A stretch of 23,272 nt of DNA from Firmicutes bacterium CAG:194 (GCA_000432915.1 HF995235.1:27425-50696), one strand, 5' to 3'. Shown: positions 1 through 7,885, numbered from the stretch's first letter. Translations and numbers: made by a program. The notes: generated by a model not told the origin, from the sequence alone.

Positions 1-474
1 GCTGATCTTCTCCTGCAATTCTTCCTGCACAAGCTGCTTTAAAATAACGTCCCATGGAAACGGCTTTCCGCTGCCCATTCCGTTATCCAGCAGAATATAA
101 TCTGCATCGGTCTGATATGCCTCCTGCAGATTCGTTTCTTCCGTTACCTTTAGCGCGCGGATCACAGGCTTTCCCGTCTGTTCCCGGATCTTCCTGAGTT
201 CCTCTTCGCTCTCCTGCCCGTGCAGCTGTGCGATATCAATGATATTCTTCTGCAGCAGTGCAATGACCTCATCGGGATCTGCATTGACAAAAACACCGAC
301 TGCCCGGATACACGGATCCAGCTTTTCTTTCAGCTTCTGCGCCTGCTCTCCTGTTACATACCGCTTACTTTTCGGATAAAAGACAAACCCTATGTAATCC
401 GGCAGATAGGCATTGACACAGCAGATATCTTCCTCTCTGCGCAGCCCACAGATCTTTACCTTACAGTCTATCAT
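1..474 (-). CDS. trpF: Phosphoribosylanthranilate isomerase TrpF, 3' end cut by window edge
   Basis: Isomerises N-(5-phosphoribosyl)anthranilate to CdRP, the third dedicated step of tryptophan synthesis, in the cytosol. The visible 158 codons, of about 200 usual for the family, begin MIDCKVKICGL; the KICGL segment carries the catalytic cysteine (C9). Further on, the segment LLDNGMGSGKPFPWD matches the family's catalytic-aspartate and phosphate-binding region. The ATG overlaps the trpC stop as ATGA, which implies translational coupling. The gene is open at base 1, so its C-terminus and any trpB and trpA lie outside the window. This gene was read by translating the reverse strand, and the family match is clear. 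Confidence 0.95.
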   Translation of the reverse strand, partial: MIDCKVKICGLRREEDICCVNAYLPDYIGFVFYPKSKRYVTGEQAQKLKEKLDPCIRAVGVFVNADPDEVIALLQKNIIDIAQLHGQESEEELRKIREQTGKPVIRALKVTEETNLQEAYQTDADYILLDNGMGSGKPFPWDVILKQLVQEELQEKIS

Positions 475-1250
475 ATACCCTTTAGATCCTCCAGCATTTT
501 CTTTTTATCAGGGCTTCTCATAAAGGTCTCCCCGATCAGCACCGCATCCGTCTCGTTGTCCCGCAGTCTTTTGATATCCTCTGGTGTTTTCATGCCACTC
601 TCCGATACAAACACGATCTCCTTTGGGATCAGCTTCCGCAGCCTTATGGAATTTTGAATATCTACCGTAAAATCCTTCAGATTCCGGTTATTGACACCGA
701 TGATCCTGGCTCCTGCCGAAAGAGCCCGCTGTACTTCCGCTTCATCATGCGCCTCCACCAGTGCAGAAAGCCCCAGCGAATCTGCAAGCTGCAGGTAACT
801 TTTTAACTGTTCATCCGTCAGGATGGCACAGATCAAAAGGATCGCACTTGCACCGATCACCTTTGCCTCATAGATCATATAAGGATCGATCGTAAAATCC
901 TTTCGCAGCAGCGGAATGGAAACATGTTCACTGATCTGCTGCAGATAACTGTCTGATCCCTGAAAGAAATAGGGCTCTGTCAACACGGAAATGGCATTTG
1001 CGCCCGCCTTTTCATATTCCTCCGCGATCGCAACATACGGAAAATCCGGTGCGATCAGCCCTTTGGACGGGGATGCCTTCTTGACCTCACAGATAAAGGA
1101 AAGTCCCTGTGCCTTCAATGCTTTTTCAAATGGAAACCCCGTATCTGCTGCCATGGAAAGTGCCTGCTTCTGCAGTTCTTCCGGCGGCAGTTTCTTTTTA
1201 TTTTCTTCCAGCCGCACCTTTGTTTTTGCTACAATTTCATCTAAGATCAT
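471..1250 (-). CDS. trpC: Indole-3-glycerol phosphate synthase TrpC
   Basis: Closes the indole ring: converts CdRP to indole-3-glycerol phosphate with loss of CO2 and water. The protein has 259 residues, normal for a monofunctional (beta/alpha)8 enzyme. ICEVKKASPSKG holds the catalytic E55 and K57, LRKDF holds K117, and LVEAH holds E166, which correspond to the known active-site set of the family. GVNNRNLKDF and VSESGM form the C-terminal phosphate site. A Shine-Dalgarno sequence AAAGGAAA precedes the ATG. It lies 99 nt after trpD and overlaps trpF by 4 nt. TrpC and TrpF are separate proteins here, unlike the enterobacterial fusion. Confidence 0.97.
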   Translation of the reverse strand: MILDEIVAKTKVRLEENKKKLPPEELQKQALSMAADTGFPFEKALKAQGLSFICEVKKASPSKGLIAPDFPYVAIAEEYEKAGANAISVLTEPYFFQGSDSYLQQISEHVSIPLLRKDFTIDPYMIYEAKVIGASAILLICAILTDEQLKSYLQLADSLGLSALVEAHDEAEVQRALSAGARIIGVNNRNLKDFTVDIQNSIRLRKLIPKEIVFVSESGMKTPEDIKRLRDNETDAVLIGETFMRSPDKKKMLEDLKGI

Positions 1251-1349
1251 CTTTTTTCCTTTCGCTCATGTAGTTACCTCACCATATAAAGCTGTAAAAA
1301 CCTGTCCATAAATGGCATGTTTATTACGGATTTACATGTCCCTGAATTT

Positions 1350-2357
1350 TTACATATTTGAATATTTCACGAATTCTTCCAGCTTCTTTTCCGCCTTACC
1401 GCTGTCGATCAGTTCTTCCGCAAGGCGGACGCCTGCTTCGATCGAATCTGCCTTTCCCGCTACATAAAGTCCTGCGCCCGCATTTAATACAACCGCTGTT
1501 CTTCTGGCTCCCTGCTCGCCTGCTAAAACTGCCTTAGTGATCGCAGCATTCTCATCCGGTGTTCCGCCTGTCAGCTCTTCCTTTTTGCATCTGGTCAGTC
1601 CAAACTGTTCCGGACTGATCGTATAGCTTTTAAATGTACCATCCTTTACTTCGCATACCGACGTTTCTGCACTTGCTGAAATCTCATCCAGTCTGTCCTG
1701 TCCGTATACAACGAGTGCTCTTTTCACCCCAAGGTTGGATAATACTTTTGCAAGCGGCTCTACAAGACTTTCATCATAAACACCCATTACCTGCAGATTT
1801 GCACTGGCAGGATTTGCAAGAGGTCCTAAAATATTGAAGATTGTGCGGATACCAAGCTCTTTACGGATCGATCCCACATATTTCATTGCTGTATGATAAC
1901 TCTGTGCAAACAGAAAGCAGATACCAATGTTCTGCAGCAGCTCTGCACTCTTCCGGGGTGAAATCGTGATATTGACACCAAGGCTTTCCAGCACATCCGC
2001 TGCACCTGATTTACTGCTGGCTGCACGGTTTCCGTGCTTTGCAACCGAAACACCTGCGGAAGCGATAACAAGGGAAGACGTTGTGGAAATGTTAAAGGAA
2101 TCTGATTTGTCCCCGCCTGTTCCGACGATCTCCAGTACATCTCCTTCATGAGAAAGCTGCACTGCATGATTTCTCATTTCTTCCGCAGAACCTGTGATCT
2201 CGTCGATTGTCTCACCTTTCATGGTAAGTGCTGTCAGATAAGCACTCTTCTGTACATCGGAAGCCTCTCCGCTCATGATCTCATTCATAACGGCTTTTGC
2301 TTCCCCATAGCTTAAATTCTCTTTGTTTGTCAGCTTGATAATTGCTTCTTTGATCAT
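1350..2357 (-). CDS. trpD: Anthranilate phosphoribosyltransferase TrpD
   Basis: Transfers the phosphoribosyl group of PRPP to anthranilate. The 335-residue length is typical. The PRPP/Mg glycine-rich loop GTGGD is at residues 79-83, followed by SFNISTTSSLVIASAGV and KHGNRAASSKSGAADVLE, both hallmarks of the family. TrpG is encoded as a separate gene rather than fused to the N-terminus. A GAAAGGAAG ribosome-binding site stands before the ATG. The 125 nt gap to trpG is longer than elsewhere in the operon; I see only a weak 4-bp CCCT/AGGG stem in it and no convincing terminator or promoter, so co-transcription with trpEG is inferred. Confidence 0.97.
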   Translation of the reverse strand: MIKEAIIKLTNKENLSYGEAKAVMNEIMSGEASDVQKSAYLTALTMKGETIDEITGSAEEMRNHAVQLSHEGDVLEIVGTGGDKSDSFNISTTSSLVIASAGVSVAKHGNRAASSKSGAADVLESLGVNITISPRKSAELLQNIGICFLFAQSYHTAMKYVGSIRKELGIRTIFNILGPLANPASANLQVMGVYDESLVEPLAKVLSNLGVKRALVVYGQDRLDEISASAETSVCEVKDGTFKSYTISPEQFGLTRCKKEELTGGTPDENAAITKAVLAGEQGARRTAVVLNAGAGLYVAGKADSIEAGVRLAEELIDSGKAEKKLEEFVKYSNM

Positions 2358-2482
2358 TTTTGTTTCTTCCTTTCTTTATATATTTAGATTTTACAGTATT
2401 TCTATCTGTTTCATATGAATTATTTTTATATCTTTATTGCGTTTTCTCTTTTCTATTCCCTGTTTTAAAGGGAGCAGACAGA

Positions 2483-3067
2483 TTATTTAGAATTTTTCTT
2501 ACTATACTGCAAAAGATTCCTTATCATTTCGCCGCCCTGCGGTGTCATAATGGATTCCGGGTGAAACTGGAGCCCGAAAAGCGGATATTTTACATGCTCC
2601 ACTGCCATGATCTCTCCATCCTCTGCTTTTGCCGCTATGGAGAGTTCCTTTGGAAGTGTTTCTTCCCTGACAGCCAGAGAATGATATCTGGCAACTGTTA
2701 CCGGCTCTTTTAAGCCCTTCAGGATCCGGCTTTCCGGTGAGATCTGAATCTCACTTGTCTTTCCGTGCATCATTTGTTTCGCATAAGTAACTGTTGCGCC
2801 AAAGGCTTCACAGATTGCCTGATGCCCCAGACATACCCCAAGGATCGGATATTTTGTATACAGCTTCTTGACGACTTCCTCACAGATGCCTGCATCTGAC
2901 GGTTTGCCCGGTCCCGGCGAAAGAATGATCGCATCCGGCTGTAATGCATCCAGCTCGTCCACAGTGATCTTATCATTTCTGTAAACATGGATATCAGCAT
3001 CATATTTTCCGATCAACTGATACAGGTTGTAAGAAAAGCTGTCATAATTATCAATCAGTACGATCAT
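2483..3067 (-). CDS. trpG: Anthranilate synthase glutamine amidotransferase subunit TrpG
   Basis: Supplies ammonia from glutamine to TrpE for anthranilate synthesis. It is a class I glutamine amidotransferase of 194 residues: the N-terminus MIVLIDNYDSFSYNL, the oxyanion segment SPGPG at 50-54, the nucleophile C79 in GVCLGH, and the C-terminal FHPES with the His-Glu pair. An upstream in-frame ATG at 3082 would overlap trpE, but GGAGGA sits 7 nt before the ATG at 3067, one base after the trpE stop, so 3067 is the better start. Such subunits often serve p-aminobenzoate synthase too; that dual role cannot be judged from sequence. Confidence 0.96.
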   Translation of the reverse strand: MIVLIDNYDSFSYNLYQLIGKYDADIHVYRNDKITVDELDALQPDAIILSPGPGKPSDAGICEEVVKKLYTKYPILGVCLGHQAICEAFGATVTYAKQMMHGKTSEIQISPESRILKGLKEPVTVARYHSLAVREETLPKELSIAAKAEDGEIMAVEHVKYPLFGLQFHPESIMTPQGGEMIRNLLQYSKKNSK

Positions 3068-3068
3068 C

Positions 3069-4541
3069 TTAAATTCCTCCATCCGCTTCTTTTAAGGCAT
3101 TCATGACTGCCTTTGCCTTGTTGATACATTCCTCATATTCCTTTTCCGGGACACTGTCTGCCACAATGCCTGCACCGGATCTGACATATACTTTACCGTT
3201 CTTTGCAAATGCCAGTCTTATGGCAATACAGGTGTCCAGATTTCCGGTAAAATCCAGATAACCGATCGCACCACCGTAAATGCCACGTTTGTTGTCCTCC
3301 AGCTCATTGATGATCTCACACGCCCGCAGCTTTGGTGCACCTGAAAGTGTTCCCGCCGGCAAAATAGCATCCACCGCATCTACCGCATCTTTATCCTCTC
3401 TGATCGTTCCTGTTACGGTCGATCCGATGTGCATGACATGGGAGAATCTTTCGATCTCCATATATTTCACAACCTCGACCGATGCGATCCTGCTGATCTT
3501 TCCGATGTCGTTCCTGCCCAGATCAACCAGCATATTATGTTCTGCTTTTTCCTTTTCGTCGGCTAACAGTTCCTGCTCCAGTCTCTGGTCTTCAGCTTCT
3601 GTCTCGCCTCTTTTTCTTGTGCCTGCCAGCGGGAAAGTGTACAGCTTATCATTTTCCAGCTTTACAAGCGTTTCGGGAGAAGCACCTGCGATCTCCACAT
3701 CTTCACTGGAAAAGTAGAACATATATGGGGAAGGATTACTGGTCCTGAGTACGCGGTAAGTATCCAGAAGACTTCCTTCCATATCCGCCTCCATCCGGTT
3801 GGAAAGCACGACTTGGAAAATATCCCCTTCCTTTATGTAATCTTTTCCTTTCTGCACCATTTCGCAATAGGCATCTTTGGAAAACAGCGGTCTGAATTCG
3901 GATTTTAAGTGTAGCGGTTTTTCCTCTGCAGCCTCTCCGTGTAAGATCAGATCTGCCATATCGGATAGCTGTCTCTGCGCCTGATGGTAATTCGTTTCCA
4001 GATTGTCTGTCTTGCAGTTCACAATGAGCTGGATCTTCTGTCTGTAATTATCAAAACAGATCACCTTGTCAAACAGCATCAGATCCATGTCCTTAAAGTG
4101 CTCATCCTCTTTGGCATCTAATGTAAGCGACGGCTCACTGTACTTAATATAATCATAGGAGAAATAGCCTACCAGTCCACCTGTAAAAGGTGGCATACCC
4201 TCCAGCTTCGGACTTTTATACTGCTCTAAGATCTGGCGCAGATATTTACCGGGATGTGTGACCGTTTCCGTTATGGTCATACCGGAACGGATGCTGAGCT
4301 TATGATCATGACAGGTGATCTCCAGTGTCGGCTCATATCCTAAGAAGGTGTATCTGCCCCACTGCTTTTTGTCCTCTGCGCTTTCCAGCATATAGCAGTG
4401 ACTGCTCACATGCTTCAGGATCCGGAGCACTTCGATCGGTGTCTTTCTGTCTGCATACAGCTCGCAGCAGACCGGAACAACGCCGTACCGGTTTAAATCC
4501 GGCATTTCTTTCAGTTGTTGTAGGGTTGGGTAATAATACAT
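3069..4541 (-). CDS. trpE: Anthranilate synthase component I TrpE
   Basis: Converts chorismate plus ammonia to anthranilate, the committed and feedback-controlled step. The 490-residue length is usual. The N-terminal domain has YMLESAEDKKQWGRYTFLG; its LES (52-54) corresponds to the tryptophan-binding element of TrpE proteins, so feedback inhibition is likely retained. The C-terminal chorismate-binding domain shows DIFQVVLSNR, NPSPYMFYF, AGTRKRG, EHNMLVDLGRNDIGK, PAGTLSGAPK, GIYGGAIGY and RSGAGIVADS. First gene of the operon, with AAAGGAGA before its ATG. Expression should be set by the T-box upstream, although about 330 nt of hairpin-rich DNA lie between the T-box terminator and this start. 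Confidence 0.97.
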   Translation of the reverse strand: MYYYPTLQQLKEMPDLNRYGVVPVCCELYADRKTPIEVLRILKHVSSHCYMLESAEDKKQWGRYTFLGYEPTLEITCHDHKLSIRSGMTITETVTHPGKYLRQILEQYKSPKLEGMPPFTGGLVGYFSYDYIKYSEPSLTLDAKEDEHFKDMDLMLFDKVICFDNYRQKIQLIVNCKTDNLETNYHQAQRQLSDMADLILHGEAAEEKPLHLKSEFRPLFSKDAYCEMVQKGKDYIKEGDIFQVVLSNRMEADMEGSLLDTYRVLRTSNPSPYMFYFSSEDVEIAGASPETLVKLENDKLYTFPLAGTRKRGETEAEDQRLEQELLADEKEKAEHNMLVDLGRNDIGKISRIASVEVVKYMEIERFSHVMHIGSTVTGTIREDKDAVDAVDAILPAGTLSGAPKLRACEIINELEDNKRGIYGGAIGYLDFTGNLDTCIAIRLAFAKNGKVYVRSGAGIVADSVPEKEYEECINKAKAVMNALKEADGGI

Positions 4542-4621
4542 GGGATTCTCCTTTCGTTTGTTTCCTGCTTAAACTCGAAAATCGGTTCTGTATCTATCAT
4601 TTTTTCTACCTTGAAGCTTCT

Positions 4622-4863
4622 GTAACGAGCAAAGCTCGTTACTTAGTGATAAGGCATCCTCCCACTTCGTGGGCCCCTCCTTATCACAAGCTTCGCACTT
4701 TCTGATTTTCTCTTACGTGAACCTCAGCCCATACTTAATCACCTTCGGTGATGGGCTGAGGCTGCATCACGCATCTGCGCTGCGTGACAGAATACGTTCG
4801 GAAGAAAACTTCTATAACCTGCTTTGCAGGTTATTGCGCCGTACATTTGCTCCGCAAATATAC
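4622..4863 (-). repeat. Array of six hairpins in the trp leader between T-box terminator and trpE
   Basis: This fills most of the gap between 4542 and 4891. Hairpins, plus-strand positions: 4622-4642 (9 bp, 3-nt loop); 4647-4686 (8-bp outer and 5-bp inner stem, purine internal loop, GAA loop on the minus strand); 4722-4761 (10-bp outer and 5-bp inner stem, 7-nt one-sided bulge, GAA loop); 4766-4788 (7-8 bp, 7-nt loop); 4814-4834 (9 bp, 3-nt loop); 4841-4863 (10 bp, 3-nt loop). In 4766-4788 and 4841-4863 one position is a G.U pair on the minus strand but an A.C or C.A mismatch on the plus strand. This favours a function as minus-strand RNA, that is, in the trp transcript. No convincing ORF was found. 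Function is unknown. Confidence 0.75.
4647..4686 (-). repeat. Hairpin element copy A (GAA-capped, purine internal loop)
   Basis: Read on the minus strand in order: outer arm TGATAAGG, loop AGGGG, inner arm CCCAC, triloop GAA, inner arm GTGGG, loop AGGATG, outer arm CCTTATCA. It shares its layout and loop sequences with the copy at 12057-12100, although both stems differ in sequence. It sits in the trpE leader hairpin array. Confidence 0.7.
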
Positions 4864-4891
4864 GACAACGCTTGTTTTCTTTCCTCACTAC

Positions 4892-4928
4892 AAAAAAGCC
4901 CTTGACAGAATCTACTTCTGTCAAGGGC
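4892..4928 (-). terminator. T-box regulated intrinsic terminator
   Basis: A perfect 12-bp stem (arms 4917-4928 and 4898-4909, GCCCTTGACAGA against its complement), a 7-nt loop, and six T residues at 4897-4892 on the minus strand. It is placed directly after the T-box core, as expected for the attenuator of the trp operon. Confidence 0.92.
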
Positions 4929-5168
4929 GAATAAACTTTCCGCGGTGCCACCTTGCTTCACGACAATATGCGTGCACTTTCAGGATACTAACATATCCCA
5001 GACAACTAACGTATGTCTCACGTCACAGAATACTCAGATATTTCCTTTCCCTGTGCCCTCCGTGGTCCATTTAACAGGCTGCGTTCTGTCCGGCTCTCAC
5101 CTTTCCGGTCTCTCTGTAAGTGCACGATCTGTTTTTATCTCCACTTCATCGGTTTAAACTATTAACTT
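4892..5168 (-). ncRNA. Tryptophan T-box leader riboswitch
   Basis: A T-box RNA senses uncharged tRNA and allows read-through only when the cognate amino acid is short. The T-box core GGTGGCACCGCGGAAA lies at 4952-4937 on the minus strand. It is followed by a 12-bp terminator hairpin and U-run (4892-4928). Upstream, a plausible stem I carries AGAGAG-type purine motifs, and TGG at 5069-5067 is followed by A, the usual setting of a specifier codon, which makes it tryptophan-specific and agrees with trpE downstream. The length from predicted transcription start to U-run, about 277 nt, is normal for the class. Antiterminator pairing was inferred by eye, not folded. Confidence 0.92.
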
Positions 5169-5203
5169 GGTGATATGATACCACCATCTTTTCCGGATGG
5201 CAA
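5169..5203 (-). promoter_or_regulatory. trp operon sigma-A promoter with palindrome over the -10
   Basis: On the minus strand, TTGCCA (5203-5198), a 17-nt spacer, then TATCAT (5180-5175); the start would fall near 5168, just before the T-box leader. The -10 lies inside an imperfect palindrome at 5169-5185, eight pairs around one central base with one G.T pair. This could be an operator in addition to the T-box; no regulator is identified. Confidence 0.72.
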
Positions 5204-5237
5204 TAGAAAATATAGATTTTTTCATTTTATTTAGGAT

Positions 5238-5933
5238 TTATTTTCGTACTGCAACGATCACAGCATAGTATAAAAATCCATCCTCATCCAAATAAACACC
5301 TACACCAATTTCATTGTAGCGTTTACTGATGATCTTCGCCTTTGTAGATGCTCTGGACATCCACGCATCCACCACCTCTTGGGGATCTGTATAGTAGCGG
5401 GCTGTCAATTCAGATGCCTTTTTAAAATTATAACGCATACTGATCGCAGAAGCCCAACTATATCCGTTCGGCCTTGCATGGGAGAATTTCTCTGCCAACT
5501 CTTTGGCACGCTTCTGGGCTGCCCGCTGCAAAAGCGGGTTTCTATCGTATGAATTAAATCCATAGCGGCGCCTCTGTATATTGATCTGCCTTTGCAGGGT
5601 ATCTATATAGGCACGCTGCTGTGTCACAACTGTGACCTTACATGCATACTTTTTCCCATTTACCTTCGCATAAATAACAGCGGTTCCCTTTTTCTTTGCT
5701 GTCACTTTTCCGTTTGAAACAGTTGCGATCTTTGCGTTTGATGAATACCATTTAACTTTAGCCGTTGTGCCCTTCACATACAGCCTGTAAGTATCTCCTC
5801 TTACAATCTGCACCTGTGTACGGTTCAGCCTTACATTGGACGCAGATACAGAATCATGCATCAGCACCGTCATCATACATATGGTAAGCAGCATGAAAAA
5901 TATTGTCTTTATTTTATTCTCTTTTCGCTTCAC
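5238..5933 (-). CDS. Secreted Big2-CAP domain protein
   Basis: 231 residues. Residues 1-31 form a signal peptide (basic start, hydrophobic core, likely cut after SVSA). Residues 33-103 fit a bacterial Ig-like Big2 domain (WYSSNAKIATVSNGKVTAKKKGTAVIYA). Residues 109-231 resemble a CAP/SCP domain: LQRAAQKRAKELAEKFSHARPNG with H152, then YNEIGVGVY and an aromatic strand near the end. CAP proteins of Firmicutes are secreted, and several are spore- or wall-associated; activity is unknown. The start is GTG, chosen because AGGAGG stands about 8 nt upstream. It is transcribed divergently from sigG, but no sporulation promoter was recognised on its own side and no terminator after its stop. Confidence 0.82.
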   Translation of the reverse strand: MKRKENKIKTIFFMLLTICMMTVLMHDSVSASNVRLNRTQVQIVRGDTYRLYVKGTTAKVKWYSSNAKIATVSNGKVTAKKKGTAVIYAKVNGKKYACKVTVVTQQRAYIDTLQRQINIQRRRYGFNSYDRNPLLQRAAQKRAKELAEKFSHARPNGYSWASAISMRYNFKKASELTARYYTDPQEVVDAWMSRASTKAKIISKRYNEIGVGVYLDEDGFLYYAVIVAVRK

Positions 5934-6020
5934 CTAAATCCCTCCTGAATCATTTTTCATAACTATTCAGCATCTCATCATATTTTATCACACCTAGTCC
6001 CGCTTGTCTGCAAAATCACT

Positions 6021-6050
6021 GTATATTTTTTCCCACTTATGCACATTCTT
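6021..6050 (+). promoter_or_regulatory. Putative sigma-G-type promoter of sigG
   Basis: GTATA (6021-6025), 18-nt spacer, CATTCTT (6044-6050). The published Bacillus sigma-G consensus is GHATR-N18-CATXHTA, so only the last base differs. It would start transcription near 6057, just upstream of the ribosome-binding site at 6069. This suggests positive autoregulation, as known for spoIIIG. The evidence is a motif match only. Confidence 0.5.
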
Positions 6051-6081
6051 CTATCAGAAGAAAAAACAGGAGGCATACAAA

Positions 6082-6861
6082 ATGGCACAGGGAAAGGTTG
6101 AAATCTGCGGTGTCAATACTGCAAAACTGCCCCTTTTAGGCAGTGCAGAACAGGAGCTTTTACTGAAGGAGATAAAAGATGGAAATGAAAATGCACGGAT
6201 CCAGTTTATCGAAGGAAATCTCAGACTTGTACTCAGTGTGATCAGAAGGTTTTCCGCCAGCACGGAAAATATGGATGATCTGTTTCAGATTGGTTGTATC
6301 GGGCTTATCAAATCGATCGATAATTTCGACCTGTCACTCGGTGTAAAATTTTCTACCTACGCAGTCCCCATGATCATGGGCGAGATCCGGCGTTATTTGC
6401 GTGACAGCAACTCGATCCGCGTCAGCCGCTCCTTAAAGGACATTGCCTATAAAGCCATTTCCGCCAGAGAAGCCATGACAAAACAGACACAAAAGGAACC
6501 AACGATCGATGAGATTGCCACTGAAATAGGAATTGCCAAAGAAGATATTGTTTATGCGCTCGATGCCATGCAAAGCCCCATGAGCCTGAACGAGCCGATC
6601 TACACGGACGGCGGTGACACCCTCTATGTCATGGATCAGATCAGCGACCGCAAAAACAAGGAAGACATCTGGATAGAAAGCCTTTCACTTTCAGAGGCAA
6701 TGCAGCGACTGAATGAAAGAGAACACGAGATCATTTCTCTCCGCTTCTTCGAAGGAAAAACCCAGATGGAAGTCGCAAACAGCATCGGCATTTCACAGGC
6801 ACAGGTCTCCCGCCTCGAAAAAAATGCACTCCGTATTATGAAAAACTATCTGGCAGGATGA
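6082..6861 (+). CDS. sigG: RNA polymerase sporulation sigma factor SigG
   Basis: The forespore-specific late sigma factor, active after engulfment. 259 residues from MAQGKVEICGV, which closely parallels the Bacillus SigG start (MSRNKVEICGV). Region 2 shows GNLRLVLSVI, DDLFQIGCIGL and KFSTYAVPMIMGEIRRYLRD; RVSRSLKDIAYKA opens region 3; region 4 ends with EGKTQMEVANSIGISQAQVSRLEK, a helix-turn-helix for -35 contact. GGAGG lies 8 nt before the ATG at 6082; an in-frame ATG at 6004 lacks such a site. In most spore formers sigG follows sigE directly, but here it is about 8.8 kb away and on the opposite strand. It faces truA with only about 30 nt between the stops and no clear terminator. Confidence 0.96.
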   Translation: MAQGKVEICGVNTAKLPLLGSAEQELLLKEIKDGNENARIQFIEGNLRLVLSVIRRFSASTENMDDLFQIGCIGLIKSIDNFDLSLGVKFSTYAVPMIMGEIRRYLRDSNSIRVSRSLKDIAYKAISAREAMTKQTQKEPTIDEIATEIGIAKEDIVYALDAMQSPMSLNEPIYTDGGDTLYVMDQISDRKNKEDIWIESLSLSEAMQRLNEREHEIISLRFFEGKTQMEVANSIGISQAQVSRLEKNALRIMKNYLAG

Positions 6862-6892
6862 TACTATGCTGTCATGCAGATTATTTCCGGTA

Positions 6893-7633
6893 TCACATAT
6901 AGTCTACTTCCAAAAGACAAAGTCCCTTTGCGGGTGCAGTCTGCCCGGCTGCCAGACGATCTTTGGCTTCCAGCGCAGCTTTTACCTGCTCCGCCGTCAT
7001 TTCTCCCTGTCCGACCGCTACAAGCGTTCCGGTCAGGATCCGCACCATATTGCGTAAAAATCCATTTCCATGGAAAGTCAGTGTCACATAATCGCCTCTC
7101 CTGCGGATCTCAATCTGATCCACTGTGCGGACAGTCGATTTTTTCTTCTGCGGATTTTTACAGAAGCTCATAAAATCGTGTTCACCGATCAGATATTCTG
7201 CTGCCTTCTGCATCCGCTCTATATTGACCGGCTTCTCCAACTGCCATACATATTTCCGGTCAAATAGCGGCTTTGTTTTGCCATCAAATACTGTATAACA
7301 GTATGTCTTTCCGATCGCATTGTATCTGGCATGAAACCGCATGGAGGCTTCCCGTACTTCCTGCACGATAATGTCATCCGGCAGATATCTGTTCATGTAG
7401 TCCCGCAGCTGCTCCGCCGTCATATCCACAGAGAGCACCACATTAGCTACCATTGCCCGGGCATGCACGCCCGCATCCGTTCTGCCTGCTCCTATGATCA
7501 AAACAGGCTCCTCCGCCAAATGGTTTAAAACATCCTCCAGCTTGCCCTGGATCGTATCCTTGCCCGGCTGATGCTCCCAGCCAAAATATCTTGTTCCGTC
7601 ATATCCGATGATTAATTTATAATTCTTTTCCAT
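6893..7633 (-). CDS. truA: tRNA pseudouridine(38-40) synthase TruA
   Basis: Makes pseudouridine at positions 38-40 in the anticodon stem-loop of many tRNAs. 246 residues from MEKNYKLIIGYDGTRYFGW, the standard length. The catalytic aspartate is D53 in GAGRTDAGVHA; FHARYNAIGKTY and GNGFLRNMVRILTGTL are conserved TruA segments. The reading frame continues upstream to 7879, but those 82 codons show no family resemblance, and an AGGAAA ribosome-binding site sits just before the ATG at 7633, so the short form is preferred. No promoter was assigned in the 250 nt upstream. Confidence 0.95.
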   Translation of the reverse strand: MEKNYKLIIGYDGTRYFGWEHQPGKDTIQGKLEDVLNHLAEEPVLIIGAGRTDAGVHARAMVANVVLSVDMTAEQLRDYMNRYLPDDIIVQEVREASMRFHARYNAIGKTYCYTVFDGKTKPLFDRKYVWQLEKPVNIERMQKAAEYLIGEHDFMSFCKNPQKKKSTVRTVDQIEIRRRGDYVTLTFHGNGFLRNMVRILTGTLVAVGQGEMTAEQVKAALEAKDRLAAGQTAPAKGLCLLEVDYM

Positions 7634-7838
7634 ATGTTTTCCTGTCTGTATTATTTCAGTTTCTGATAGTCTTCTATGCTGATGCCGATTTGTTTGCAGG
7701 CTTATATCATCACCCATTCTATCCTTGCTAAGTCTACCACATACAGGTTGAATTTTGAAGTATATACATTGTGGTTTTTCAGATTCATCATTTGGTATTT
7801 TGCAAAGAATTCCGGATAATCCAGGAAAAGTTAAATAG

Positions 7839-7876
7839 AAAATGCAAAGACCTCTTTTACAAGATCTTTGCATTTT
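7839..7876 (-). terminator. Intrinsic terminator after the large surface protein gene
   Basis: A perfect 12-bp inverted repeat, arms 7839-7850 and 7865-7876, with a 14-nt loop, starts 10 nt past the stop of the surface protein gene. The T-tract on the minus strand is short (TTTT then CTATTT), so strength is uncertain. Confidence 0.6.
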
Positions 7877-7885
7877 CACACCTGA

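Noticed and set aside
2358..2482. Possible terminator or promoter in the long trpG-trpD gap
   Set aside because: Only a 4-bp stem and no paired -35/-10 motifs at acceptable spacing.
4784..5157. Short plus-strand frames across the trp leader
   Set aside because: They overlap the T-box and hairpins, lack ribosome-binding sites and show no domain.
6021..6049. Sigma-F-type reading of the sigG promoter (GTATA, N15, GCACATTCT)
   Set aside because: The -10 fits the sigma-F consensus poorly; the sigma-G reading of the same DNA is better.
7634..7879. An 82-codon in-frame extension of truA
   Set aside because: No family resemblance, and a ribosome-binding site and the conserved N-terminus both point to 7633.
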